DNA of 64,000 nucleotides from Bin87 sp965243255 (lineage in GTDB: Bacteria > Chloroflexota > Dehalococcoidia > Lucifugimonadales > UBA3495). Both the position numbers and the translations under genes were made by a program. Under the pieces are notes generated by a model, which saw only the letters and a list, made by a program, of their open reading frames with translations, did not search any database and was not told the DNA's origin. This document shows positions 17,821-24,922 of the stretch, one piece after another. Every line of letters begins with the position of its first letter. The first letter of the stretch is position 1. Location: assembly GCA_965243255.1 (NCBI GenBank), contig CBDEUH010000004.1, forward strand, positions 1,550,001 to 1,614,000, written 5' to 3'.

Positions 17821-19227
17821 TCAGGCGTACTGGTAATCGCGCAGAGAGACGATCAACTGCAGCATTTCGGAGATGCGCTCCGAGGAGGATGCTACGTCGC
17901 TGTCGGTGCCCCAGGAGAGGTTGCCCTCATTCTGGGCGTGAGAGACCAACTCCTGGCGGGTGGCGTCGTCAACTTCCAGCGGGCCCATCAGGTCGAGGCA
18001 GTTGTCTACCATGGCCTGGGGGGTAAGGTCGCCCTGGGCCTGCATCCGGCCAATCATGGAGCGAATGCCGGGGCGGCTCACGTCGCTGACCATATCGGCG
18101 GTGAAGTTGATGCGGCGCATCAGAGATCCGCTGTTGATCCACTCCACGCCGGTGTGCCAACCTTCCACGCTGGGGGGATTGAGCAGGTCCTGACCCATGT
18201 AGGTGGGCTGGCGGGCCATTTCTCCCAGGCCGGGGCCAGGGAACTCGAAGCCGCCGACCAGCCGCAGGGTGCCTACCACCACTTCGGCGGGGCTCTTCAA
18301 GCGGGCGTAGCGGGCGTTCTTGAAGAAGTCGCTGTTGAACAGGACGCGCAGCACGGCGGTAAGGTTTCCGCCGGAGTCCACGAAAGCGTCGGCCAGCATA
18401 TCGATGGCGTCCTCATCCACCGGGGGAATCACCTGCCAGGCAGGAACCTGGGCTTCGTCGGCGACGAAGAAGTTGTACAAGTGGCGGGCGATGAAGGTGG
18501 CGGTGGCCGGGTGCTCGCAGATGATGTTGATGATGTCATCACCGTTGAAGTTTCCGGTTTCACCGAGGAAGGTCTTTTCGCTGTCGTCGTGGTCTTCGGG
18601 CAGGTACTGGAACTGCCAGTCGTGGCGGCCAATGGGACCGCGGGGCAGTTTCGGCTCGAAAGTCCAGCCGGTGAAGGCCCGGGAGGCCTCGCGCACGTCA
18701 ACCTCGGTATAAGTTCCGACGCCCATGCTGAACAGCTCCAGTAACTCCCGGCCCCAGTTTTCGTTCACTGCGTCGGCGTGGTTCTCGAAGTTGTCCAGCC
18801 AGTAAATCATGGCCGGATTCCTGGCGACTTCGAGGAGCAGTTCCTTGTAGTCGCCCATGCCCTTTTCGCGGAAGAGGGCAACCATGCGGGTGATTTCGTC
18901 GTAGTGGTCAACCTTGGAAACGCCGGTGGCGAAGACCTGGTGCCAGAAAAGGGCCATCTTCTCTTCCAACGGGCGCTTGGTGTTGATCATGAAGTGCAGC
19001 CATTCCGCCGAACCCATGCCCTGGATGGTGCCGGGGCGCCACGTCCAAGGTTGATACCGGACGAGCTCGTAGCGGTCGATAGCCGGCTGGCTTTCGGGGT
19101 TGAGCAGCTCCTCAACGGTAGCCTCGTACCCTTTGGCAGCCCGTTCTTCCAGCTCATCGCGGGTTGCCCCAAAGCCGGCGCGGCGCATCAGGTGGGCCAT
19201 CAAGGCAATGTCCTGAGATGCCATCAC
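17821..19227 (-). CDS. DUF1800 family protein (cassette 1)
   Basis: DUF1800 proteins are found almost always next to DUF1501 and are of unknown function. This 468-residue copy has the family N-terminus HLMRRAGFGATRDELE, the central NENWGRELLELFSMG, REASRAFTGW, GETGNFNGDDIINII and the late DLLNPPSVEGW. It starts with GTG 19227 or the adjacent ATG 19224. There is no signal peptide. It is the first gene of a six-gene co-directional series reaching the Rieske oxygenase. The transposon end lies about 80 bases upstream, so its original promoter may have been displaced or replaced. Confidence 0.88.
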   Translation of the reverse strand: MMASQDIALMAHLMRRAGFGATRDELEERAAKGYEATVEELLNPESQPAIDRYELVRYQPWTWRPGTIQGMGSAEWLHFMINTKRPLEEKMALFWHQVFATGVSKVDHYDEITRMVALFREKGMGDYKELLLEVARNPAMIYWLDNFENHADAVNENWGRELLELFSMGVGTYTEVDVREASRAFTGWTFEPKLPRGPIGRHDWQFQYLPEDHDDSEKTFLGETGNFNGDDIINIICEHPATATFIARHLYNFFVADEAQVPAWQVIPPVDEDAIDMLADAFVDSGGNLTAVLRVLFNSDFFKNARYARLKSPAEVVVGTLRLVGGFEFPGPGLGEMARQPTYMGQDLLNPPSVEGWHTGVEWINSGSLMRRINFTADMVSDVSRPGIRSMIGRMQAQGDLTPQAMVDNCLDLMGPLEVDDATRQELVSHAQNEGNLSWGTDSDVASSSERISEMLQLIVSLRDYQYA

Positions 19228-19298
19228 TTCGCCTCCTGCAAAATGTGTTCAGAATTTGGCCTATTATCTGCTATGCTGATACTGCTGTCAACGATACG

Positions 19299-19306
19299 GC
19301 AGCCGG
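19299..19306. repeat. Target site duplication, left copy
   Basis: GCAGCCGG immediately outside the left inverted repeat, identical to 24911-24918 outside the right one. Eight bases fits IS1-family insertion, for which 8-9 base duplications are typical. Confidence 0.9.
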
Positions 19307-19331
19307 GGTAGTGTCTCAGTTTGAATTTGCC
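19307..19331 (+). repeat. Left terminal inverted repeat, 25 bp
   Basis: The outer end reads GGTAGTGTCTCAG and the inner end TTGAATTTGCC. It is the exact reverse complement of 24886-24910. The transposase stop codon lies inside it, so the last residues (ANSN) are encoded by the repeat. Confidence 0.92.
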
Positions 19332-20236
19332 AAACTTGGCCGGGGACTATAAGACCCGCGTTTAGTCGGACGAGGCCGAACCCGGTCGGTAATCTCGACC
19401 AGCCAGTCGAAATCATACACCCGGTCGGCCAAACCCGCTGCCATGGCCGGCGTAGTCCGATAGCCATTGTTCGCTCGGTTCAGCGTCCCGTGGGGGCGGC
19501 AAAAGTTGTAGTGAACCATGCAGAGCGCGAGCATGTGCGCGTGGTTCTCCAGCTTCTTGGAAAAGGCGTTGGTGAGCCTAGTGAACCTTCGGTTACCCAT
19601 GCGAAGGGTCAGATTGTGCCGTTCGACGTAAGACGTGCTGATGTAATCCGGATCGGGTTCGCCGGACACGCCTCTTCTTACTGCTCCTACGCACTCGACG
19701 GGTGAGTACCGTCGCTGGTCTTCCGGTGGCGCCTCACCGTAAATTTTCACGAGCTGGGCGTAGTCCACATCATCGCCGAATGCTCCCTCGACGGCCTCCA
19801 AATAGGAGTGCAAGCCATCAGTTGTTAGCTGAGGACGGCTCACCACGCGGGAACGCAGGTCGTCCATCATCATGGCGGCAGAGTGTCCGTCCCGGCCGAG
19901 AGTAACGAGCCAGCCGATGATGAGTTTCGTATCGGCGTCTAATGCCGTCCAGGTCCAGACGTCGCCGGCCCAATCCGGCGCCGCGATTGCGTCATCGACG
20001 TTCTTGCGCTTCGCGTAGCAGAAAGACCAGATTTCGTCGCACTGAATGCGGCTTGCCCGGACCTTCCTCACTGTAACATCATGGAAGCGGGCACAGGCTC
20101 GTCCTGCGTCGATCATGAGCTTGGTAACAGTGTTGATGGACGCGTCCGCAATGCGGGACGAAGCCCGCATGGAATTGCCCTCGACAAGCAGGTTCAGTAT
20201 CTGCTTTTGCTTCGCTACGGAGATTCGATTGACCAT
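19316..20236 (-). CDS. IS1-family DDE transposase (single ORF)
   Basis: This 306-residue transposase has an N-terminal helix-turn-helix (RISVAKQKQILNLLVEG...ASINTVTKL). The catalytic core has Asp in RIQCDEIWSFCYAKRKN, Asp in TTDGLHSYLEAVEG, and Glu in the IS1 signature SYVERHNLTLRMGNRRFTR followed by LTNAFSKKLENHAHM. It is a single continuous frame, unlike classical IS1 insA/insB with frameshifting. The gene reads toward and ends inside the left inverted repeat. It appears intact. A strong promoter placed 6 bases before the ATG suggests a leaderless transcript. Confidence 0.92.
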   Translation of the reverse strand: MVNRISVAKQKQILNLLVEGNSMRASSRIADASINTVTKLMIDAGRACARFHDVTVRKVRASRIQCDEIWSFCYAKRKNVDDAIAAPDWAGDVWTWTALDADTKLIIGWLVTLGRDGHSAAMMMDDLRSRVVSRPQLTTDGLHSYLEAVEGAFGDDVDYAQLVKIYGEAPPEDQRRYSPVECVGAVRRGVSGEPDPDYISTSYVERHNLTLRMGNRRFTRLTNAFSKKLENHAHMLALCMVHYNFCRPHGTLNRANNGYRTTPAMAAGLADRVYDFDWLVEITDRVRPRPTKRGSYSPRPSLANSN

Positions 20237-20242
20237 GCTGAC

Positions 20243-20271
20243 AGCATAGGGATTTCACCTTAATATGTCAA
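20243..20271 (-). promoter_or_regulatory. Transposase promoter
   Basis: On the minus strand TTGACA (20271-20266) and TATGCT (20248-20243) are separated by 17 bases, a near-ideal housekeeping promoter. The -10 box ends only 6 bases before the transposase ATG, so the transcript is probably leaderless. Confidence 0.7.
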
Positions 20272-20327
20272 GCATATGCTCAGTTTAAAACCTCCAACAT
20301 AAACTCTGCGTTATGGCCTCTTATCTG

Positions 20328-20963
20328 CTACACGACCGTCTGTTGTATGCGATCATCCTGGGGATCAGGCACGCATACTCGGCCATTATAATAAGCCCAA
20401 CGCTGAACTATTTCGTGTCGCCAGGGAAGAGGAAATACACCTTTCCTCAATACTTTTGGGCGCAGAATTTCGTTGTAAAGAAATTCCGTAGGGAGCGCGA
20501 AGGTCCGGGTAAAATCCAAGTAAAGATCTGGCAGCTCTTTCAGTTCAGAAGAGAGAAGATCAGGGTCCAATTGAATTATGTCCGACACCTTCGTAAGGAG
20601 ATAGCGCTCGTACCGTTTTTCCTTTATTCGTTTCAATATGCCCAGTTCGACGCCTTGGCCTAAGCTTATCTCATCTTCCGTAAAAAGTGGGCAGCAGAAA
20701 ATATGATTCAATTGGCGAGCGAGCCTACGTGCTTCGCGCTCTTGATCTGCCTCCTCTTTCCGACCACGTGCCTGATAATCCCGTACTAGATCACAGTCCG
20801 TCGACATTATGATGGTGAGAGGATGAACGTTGTAGTCAACCCGGACTCCATCAGGTGCATTCAGGTCGGGTGGCTGGAACACAAGCTCCGGCTCTCTGAC
20901 GTCAGATAGGACTTCTCCCTGACGTAAGCAGTCGGGACGGTTGGATGAAACCGAAGCAACCAC
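20328..20963 (-). CDS. Hypothetical protein, transposon cargo
   Basis: This is a 211-residue unrecognised protein starting with GTG 20963, two bases after the stop of the preceding gene. It has a TIIMSTDCDLV segment; uncharacterised bacterial proteins with a similar (S/T)xxCDL core are common, but no function is established. An Arg/Glu-rich helix (about residues 66-85) follows, then a mixed alpha/beta C-terminal half. There is no membrane segment. Codon use is AT-rich relative to the host. It is third in a co-directional, overlapping trio with the TIGR04255 gene, implying joint function. Confidence 0.7.
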   Translation of the reverse strand: MVASVSSNRPDCLRQGEVLSDVREPELVFQPPDLNAPDGVRVDYNVHPLTIIMSTDCDLVRDYQARGRKEEADQEREARRLARQLNHIFCCPLFTEDEISLGQGVELGILKRIKEKRYERYLLTKVSDIIQLDPDLLSSELKELPDLYLDFTRTFALPTEFLYNEILRPKVLRKGVFPLPWRHEIVQRWAYYNGRVCVPDPQDDRIQQTVV

Positions 20964-20965
20964 GG

Positions 20966-21376
20966 CTACGAGTCTATCAGTGATAGACCGGGTCGCGGTT
21001 TTGTTTCTCCCACTGAGGCGAAGACTGATTCAGTCTTAGGCGGTTCCTCAGGGTAGCTGAGGCGTAGAGCAATTTTGTTCGTGTGGTAACGAAGAAGCTC
21101 CATTGCTGAATCGTAATTTTCGTCCACTCCACCGACTGGCATAAGACAGGCAGCCATGCACGTGAAGAAGCGCTTCTGCATTTCTTCTTCACTGAAGGCT
21201 CCTGTAACGCCAAGTTCTAGGGTCCATAGTCCCGACCCAAAAACTTTGGTTGAGCGAAGTTCTCGAGCCTCCGGGTGCTGTTCATCCCAGTGCTCCCCTG
21301 AGCTTTTCAGTAGTTGCCCATCTGAAAAGATTGCTCGCCCACCAGTGGAACCTGTCCGCGGCTGCGAAAGCTTCAT
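20966..21376 (-). CDS. Hypothetical protein, transposon cargo (overlaps TIGR04255 gene)
   Basis: This 136-residue unrecognised protein is preceded by a purine-rich GGGGGTAG ribosome binding site. Its first 95 bases overlap the 3' end of the TIGR04255 gene in another frame. It contains GSGLWTLELGVTGAFSEEEMQKRFFTCMAACLMPVGGVDENYDSAMELL, a likely helical bundle, written here in two runs: GSGLWTLELG with EEEMQKRFFT near the middle. It is probably translationally coupled to both neighbours. Its function is unknown and can only be guessed from co-occurrence. Confidence 0.62.
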   Translation of the reverse strand: MKLSQPRTGSTGGRAIFSDGQLLKSSGEHWDEQHPEARELRSTKVFGSGLWTLELGVTGAFSEEEMQKRFFTCMAACLMPVGGVDENYDSAMELLRYHTNKIALRLSYPEEPPKTESVFASVGETKPRPGLSLIDS

Positions 21377-22061
21377 TGGAACTACCCCCTTTTTCTGTGC
21401 AAAAATCGGCGTCTAGCATATAGACGTCCAGATTGTCTTGGCTTGCGGGCAACAATCCGTAGCGAATCACAACTATGCCATCTTCGACATCTGGAATTCT
21501 TAATGTAAGTTGAGCTTCAGAGCTAAGGAGCTCATTTTCGTCCAGGTTAGGATGCCCGATTAGGCCACGGAAAGCAGGGTCTAGCAACTCGGACCAAGGG
21601 GTTTCTCCCATGCCGTACTTCGTTTTGTCTATGACATCTCGATAACGTAGCCCTACGCGAGTGTAGAAGGCAGGTTCATAGCATTCCTCGAGCATACTCA
21701 CACATCGTTCAATTGAGGGCTTGAACATTGCCCACTGCTCGTATTGGCGTTCTATGATCGATATTGAACCGTGTGTCAATACAACGGATCTTGATCCGTC
21801 GCTGGTTGAAAACCAATGTTCGGTCATGTCAGCAAAAGGAGACCCAGGGAGTAAGCCCATAGCCTTTTGAATATTTATGAAGGCTTCAGGTAACTCTGGC
21901 CTTGCTTCCCGATACACTGGATAATCGCCTCGAATTTTATTTTGGAAACGAAACGGGCTCGTCGAGCTGATTTCCAAAATCGGGGAAAAATCGAACTGAC
22001 AGACTACCTCGTCAAGAGGGTTATTGTGATAGACCTCACGGTCCGTTATTGGGAAAGGCAT
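21282..22061 (-). CDS. TIGR04255 family protein, transposon cargo
   Basis: This 259-residue protein matches the sporadically distributed TIGR04255 family. It has the N-terminal NNPLDEVVCQFDFSPIL and the SPFRFQNKIRGDYPVY segment, and a middle FYTRVGLRYRDVI. Family function is unknown; its patchy distribution and mobile contexts suggest an accessory, possibly defensive role (inference). It is the first gene of a three-gene cluster on the minus strand. It is AT-rich compared with host genes. Confidence 0.78.
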   Translation of the reverse strand: MPFPITDREVYHNNPLDEVVCQFDFSPILEISSTSPFRFQNKIRGDYPVYREARPELPEAFINIQKAMGLLPGSPFADMTEHWFSTSDGSRSVVLTHGSISIIERQYEQWAMFKPSIERCVSMLEECYEPAFYTRVGLRYRDVIDKTKYGMGETPWSELLDPAFRGLIGHPNLDENELLSSEAQLTLRIPDVEDGIVVIRYGLLPASQDNLDVYMLDADFCTEKGGSSNEAFAAADRFHWWASNLFRWATTEKLRGALG

Positions 22062-22111
22062 GATTTTTCCACACAGGAGGACATTGCCCTGCTGTGTCTC
22101 TTCTTATCCTG

Positions 22112-22357
22112 CTAAGCAGCTACCTGCTTCCCCCAACGAGCTTTCGCGGCCTTCTTTGCGATCTTTGAGCGCCGCCTGGGGCTCAGGGCTTTAGCTCTGG
22201 CCGGGCCGCCTTTCTTGCCAGCCCTGCTTCTCTCCGCTCGGTACTCCTTCTCTGGCTCAGGCGTTTCCTTGATCTGCCCGGTCGCTATCTTCGTGACCAT
22301 CACGGCTGCGCCGACCACATCGGCCGGCCGTTTCTGTCCTTGAGGACCAGTAGGCAT
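22112..22357 (-). CDS. Small basic protein (GxKGGxARAxxLSPxxRxxIAKKAAxARW type)
   Basis: This 81-residue, highly basic protein matches a common small bacterial family beginning MPTGPQGQKRPADVVGAA and ending with a Lys/Ala-rich GKKGGPARAKALS...IAKKAAKARWGK segment. Relatives are often labelled as RNA- or DNA-binding, without experimental support. It lies between the TIGR04255 cluster and the divergent methyltransferase gene and may be part of the transposon cargo's regulation (inference). Confidence 0.78.
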   Translation of the reverse strand: MPTGPQGQKRPADVVGAAVMVTKIATGQIKETPEPEKEYRAERSRAGKKGGPARAKALSPRRRSKIAKKAAKARWGKQVAA

Positions 22358-22491
22358 CAGGAGACCTCCTCATCTGCCCGGCCGGTGAAGAAAAATCGCC
22401 GGTCGGGTGGTTGGCTAATGCAAATATATCGGGTTCCCGGCCGGCTGTCAAAGCCCGTTTATGAAACGTAGGGCTGTGCTAGAATCGGGTT

Positions 22492-23961
22492 ATGACGACG
22501 CCTAATTTTGCCGAGCGGACCATCTGGACCGGGGATAACCTGGACATCCTGCGGGGGTTGAACTCGGACTGCGTTGACCTGATTTACCTGGACCCGCCGT
22601 TCAACTCCAACCGGAACTACGCGGCGCCGGTGGGTTCGGCGGCGGCCGGGGCGGCGTTCAAGGACACCTGGACGCTGTCGGATTTGGACGTGGCGTGGAT
22701 GGGGCTGATTGCCGACGAGCAGCCGGCGATGTACCAGGTATTGCAGACGGCGGGGCTGACGCACGGGAAGGGGATGCAGTCGTACCTGTGCATGATGGCC
22801 GTCCGGCTGCTGGAGATGCGACGGGTGCTGAAGGAAACGGGGAGCATCTACCTGCACTGCGACCCGACGGCCAGCCACTACCTGAAGATGCTGATGGACA
22901 GCATTTATGGGCAAGGGAATTTTCGCAACGAGATAGTTTGGAAGCGCACCTCCGGAAGGTCAGACGCTAAGGGTTACGGTAGGGTCCATGACACTATCCT
23001 TTTCTATTGCAATGGGGAAAACCACACTTGGAATACACAATGGCTTCCCCACGATGAAGGGTACGTAAATCGTGCCTACCGACAAGAAGACGACAGAGGC
23101 CGCTGGCGGTCAGCTGATCTGACCGCCAGCGGCCTCCGATTTGGTGAATCCGGGGAAGCCTGGCGTGGTATTGATCCCGGCGGCGTTGGCAATCATTGGC
23201 GTACACCAACACAAGGCGGTATGAATGATTACATCATTGAGCACAATCTGATACCCGGTTGGCCTGATCGGTTTCCCGGAGTTCACAGCCGGTTAGACGC
23301 GTTAGACGCCGCAGGGTTAATTCATTGGCCTGAACGTGGCAATGGAATGCCCAGCCTCAAACGCTATCTTGCCTCAACAAAAGGCACGGCGGTCGAGGAC
23401 ATATTCACAGATGTCAATCGCCTTGAAGCGCAGTCAAAAGAGCGCGTCGGTTACCCGACGCAGAAACCGCTGGCGTTGCTGGAGCGCATCATCCGGGCCA
23501 GCAGCAATGAGGGCGACGTGGTGCTGGACCCGTTCTGCGGGTGCGCCACCGCCTGCGTCGCCGCCGAGAACCTGGGGCGGCGTTGGATTGGCATTGACAT
23601 ATCGCCCAAGGCCGTCGAACTGGTGAATATGCGGTTGCAGCAGACCATGGGGGAGCTGTTTCACAACCGCTTGGTCACGGCGCGGACGGATATTCCCCGA
23701 CGTACGGACATCGACGCACCCATACCGTACCGGCAGAACAAGCACGTCCTCTTCGGCCAACAGGAAGGACGCTGCAACGGTTGCCGGTCGGCGTTTGAGT
23801 TTCGTCACCTGGAAGTTGACCACATCATTCCGCAGTCGGCCGGCGGCACGGACCACATCGACAATCTGCAACTGCTGTGCACGCACTGCAACCGGGTGAA
23901 GGGGGATCGTCCGCAGGAATACCTGGTGGCGCGGTTGCGGGAGATGGGGATGGCGGCGTGA
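22492..23961 (+). CDS. Site-specific DNA methyltransferase fused to a C-terminal HNH domain
   Basis: This is an amino-methyltransferase of the permuted type. The catalytic motif LDPPF is at residues 33-37, and the SAM-binding VLDPFCGCATACVAAENLGR is near residue 345. The middle (about 145-310) is the presumed target-recognition region. Residues about 424-470 carry an HNH fold: CNGC, HLEVDHIIPQSAGG and LLCTHCN. At 489 residues it combines modification with a nuclease-like domain, so it could be a one-protein restriction-modification or a degenerate fusion. A TAGAAT -10 box ends 6 bases before the ATG, suggesting leaderless expression. The central part of the gene is less GC-rich than both ends. 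Confidence 0.88.
   Translation: MTTPNFAERTIWTGDNLDILRGLNSDCVDLIYLDPPFNSNRNYAAPVGSAAAGAAFKDTWTLSDLDVAWMGLIADEQPAMYQVLQTAGLTHGKGMQSYLCMMAVRLLEMRRVLKETGSIYLHCDPTASHYLKMLMDSIYGQGNFRNEIVWKRTSGRSDAKGYGRVHDTILFYCNGENHTWNTQWLPHDEGYVNRAYRQEDDRGRWRSADLTASGLRFGESGEAWRGIDPGGVGNHWRTPTQGGMNDYIIEHNLIPGWPDRFPGVHSRLDALDAAGLIHWPERGNGMPSLKRYLASTKGTAVEDIFTDVNRLEAQSKERVGYPTQKPLALLERIIRASSNEGDVVLDPFCGCATACVAAENLGRRWIGIDISPKAVELVNMRLQQTMGELFHNRLVTARTDIPRRTDIDAPIPYRQNKHVLFGQQEGRCNGCRSAFEFRHLEVDHIIPQSAGGTDHIDNLQLLCTHCNRVKGDRPQEYLVARLREMGMAA
23096..23136. repeat. Perfect 18-bp inverted repeat inside the methyltransferase gene
   Basis: Arms 23096-23113 and 23119-23136 are exact reverse complements around a 5-base centre (CTGAT). 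They encode part of the conserved GRWRSADLTASGL segment in the presumed target-recognition region. As RNA this would be a very stable hairpin within the coding sequence. Confidence 0.85.
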
Positions 23962-24088
23962 GCCAGTCTTGGTTTCATCCGATTCGTATCGGGCTTTTGC
24001 TACTGCCGTGGCGCGGCCGTCTTCTGCCTGCTTTCTGAGTTGGTCAGGCTCGGCGACGAGGGTTAGGGTCTGTTTACAAAGCAGAGCA

Positions 24089-24427
24089 TCAGTTGGCGGG
24101 TATGTCCTCGCGTGAAGGCAGCGATGCAAAAACAACCAATGCTGCCAAGTTGACAACAGGCACCAAGATTAGTAATCCCCAAGCTTCATCCCTGCCTGCA
24201 TTAGTAGCACGGGCCATCGTCCAGACCACCGATAAGGCAAGGGCCGGAAATCCGAAGCACATCCCAATGAGAATCAGAAAGGCGTTAGCCGCTGGTGCAG
24301 GGAAAAATTGCTCCGCGAAAGATAGGCTAATCCCGAGCAAGAGTCCAACTGCGAGCAGTATTAGCCACCGCTTGATGAACCTACTCCGGCTCATCGTTGA
24401 GCGCGCTTTTTGTCGCGTTTTTTCCAT
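24089..24427 (-). CDS. Small membrane protein, transposon cargo
   Basis: This 112-residue protein has a basic N-terminus (MEKTRQKARSTMSRSRFIKRW) followed by one clear hydrophobic segment LILLAVGLLLGISLSF. Two more follow, in FLILIGMCFGFPALALSVVW and LLILVPVVNLAALVVF. The start at ATG 24427 is favoured by a GGGAGG site 6 bases upstream over the longer frame at 24487. No family is recognised. It lies on the minus strand between two plus-strand cargo genes. Confidence 0.68.
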   Translation of the reverse strand: MEKTRQKARSTMSRSRFIKRWLILLAVGLLLGISLSFAEQFFPAPAANAFLILIGMCFGFPALALSVVWTMARATNAGRDEAWGLLILVPVVNLAALVVFASLPSREDIPAN

Positions 24428-24636
24428 GGGGAACCTCCCTCTGCGAGTGGATAGGGCTACTTGCGACAGTGAGCCGGTTCCAGCCATGCGAATGGCGCAA
24501 GCCCCGCAGAGAGAGGCATGATGCCTCTATCCGTGAATGGACTTGCGCCGTCTATGTAATGAGCGCTCGTAAGAACGCCGTTCAGTCGCCGACGGAGACG
24601 ACTCACTGTCGCGTCGGCGATGCTATCATGTTGAAA

Positions 24637-24655
24637 GCCCGGATTCAAACCGGGC
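24637..24655 (+). promoter_or_regulatory. Small hairpin in the leader of the 24680 gene
   Basis: GCCCGG and CCGGGC arms around a 7-base loop, then GTTT. It lies 25 bases before the start codon at 24680, so it may be a leader hairpin or a weak terminator for upstream transcripts. Confidence 0.35.
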
Positions 24656-24679
24656 GTTTGGATTCCCAGGAGGTTGCGT

Positions 24680-24901
24680 ATGGCTTACTTGGTCTATGAG
24701 AATCGAGTGGTGAACAAAGCGATCATCCATGATGCCGCTTGTTCTCACGTCAAGAAGAATGGGGGAGTTAGCCTACTGGACCCCCCGACTGGCTGGTACT
24801 ACGAGGGATTCAAAACAGCCGAAGCCGCCATCGAAAAAGCTCGGTCAACAGGACGTCCATTCCGGCAGTGCGGATTTTGCCGACGGGCAAATTCAAACTG
24901 A
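24680..24901 (+). CDS. Small Cys/His protein ending in the right inverted repeat
   Basis: This 73-residue protein starts at an ATG six bases after a perfect AGGAGG; the TTG at 24674 is an alternative. It has HDAAC (H17, C21) and CGFC (C64, C67), a likely zinc site, with GWYYEGFKTAEAAIEKA between. Its last residues, ANSN, and its stop codon are encoded by the right inverted repeat, exactly as for the transposase at the other end. The function is unknown. It could be a DNA-binding accessory of the element or plain cargo. Confidence 0.68.
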   Translation: MAYLVYENRVVNKAIIHDAACSHVKKNGGVSLLDPPTGWYYEGFKTAEAAIEKARSTGRPFRQCGFCRRANSN

Positions 24902-24910
24902 GACACTACC
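24886..24910 (-). repeat. Right terminal inverted repeat, 25 bp
   Basis: Exact reverse complement of 19307-19331. It contains the stop codon of the 73-residue gene, and the match ends at its inner boundary. Confidence 0.92.
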
Positions 24911-24918
24911 GCAGCCGG
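24911..24918. repeat. Target site duplication, right copy
   Basis: GCAGCCGG, identical to 19299-19306, immediately outside the right inverted repeat and only 4 bases before the next start codon at 24923. Confidence 0.9.
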
Positions 24919-24922
24919 AACC

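Larger units (their letters stand above)
19307..24910. mobile_element. IS1-type transposon with passenger genes (about 5.6 kb)
   Basis: A single transposase gene lies at the left end. Perfect 25-bp inverted repeats bound the segment, and perfect 8-bp direct repeats flank it. Inside are eight non-transposase genes: a TIGR04255 trio, a small basic protein, a methyltransferase-HNH fusion, a membrane protein and a small Cys/His protein make up the recognisable set. I see no second copy of the repeat near 20240, so the transposase is not a separate short IS. The whole segment therefore looks like one transposition unit. Much of it is visibly more AT-rich than the flanks, which suggests transfer from another genome. 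It is inserted in the gap between two divergent host genes. Confidence 0.88.

Noticed and set aside
19307..20300. Transposase as a simple, short IS1 element
   Set aside because: No inverted repeat copy was found just upstream of the transposase; the only partner repeat is at 24886-24910, with matching target duplications.
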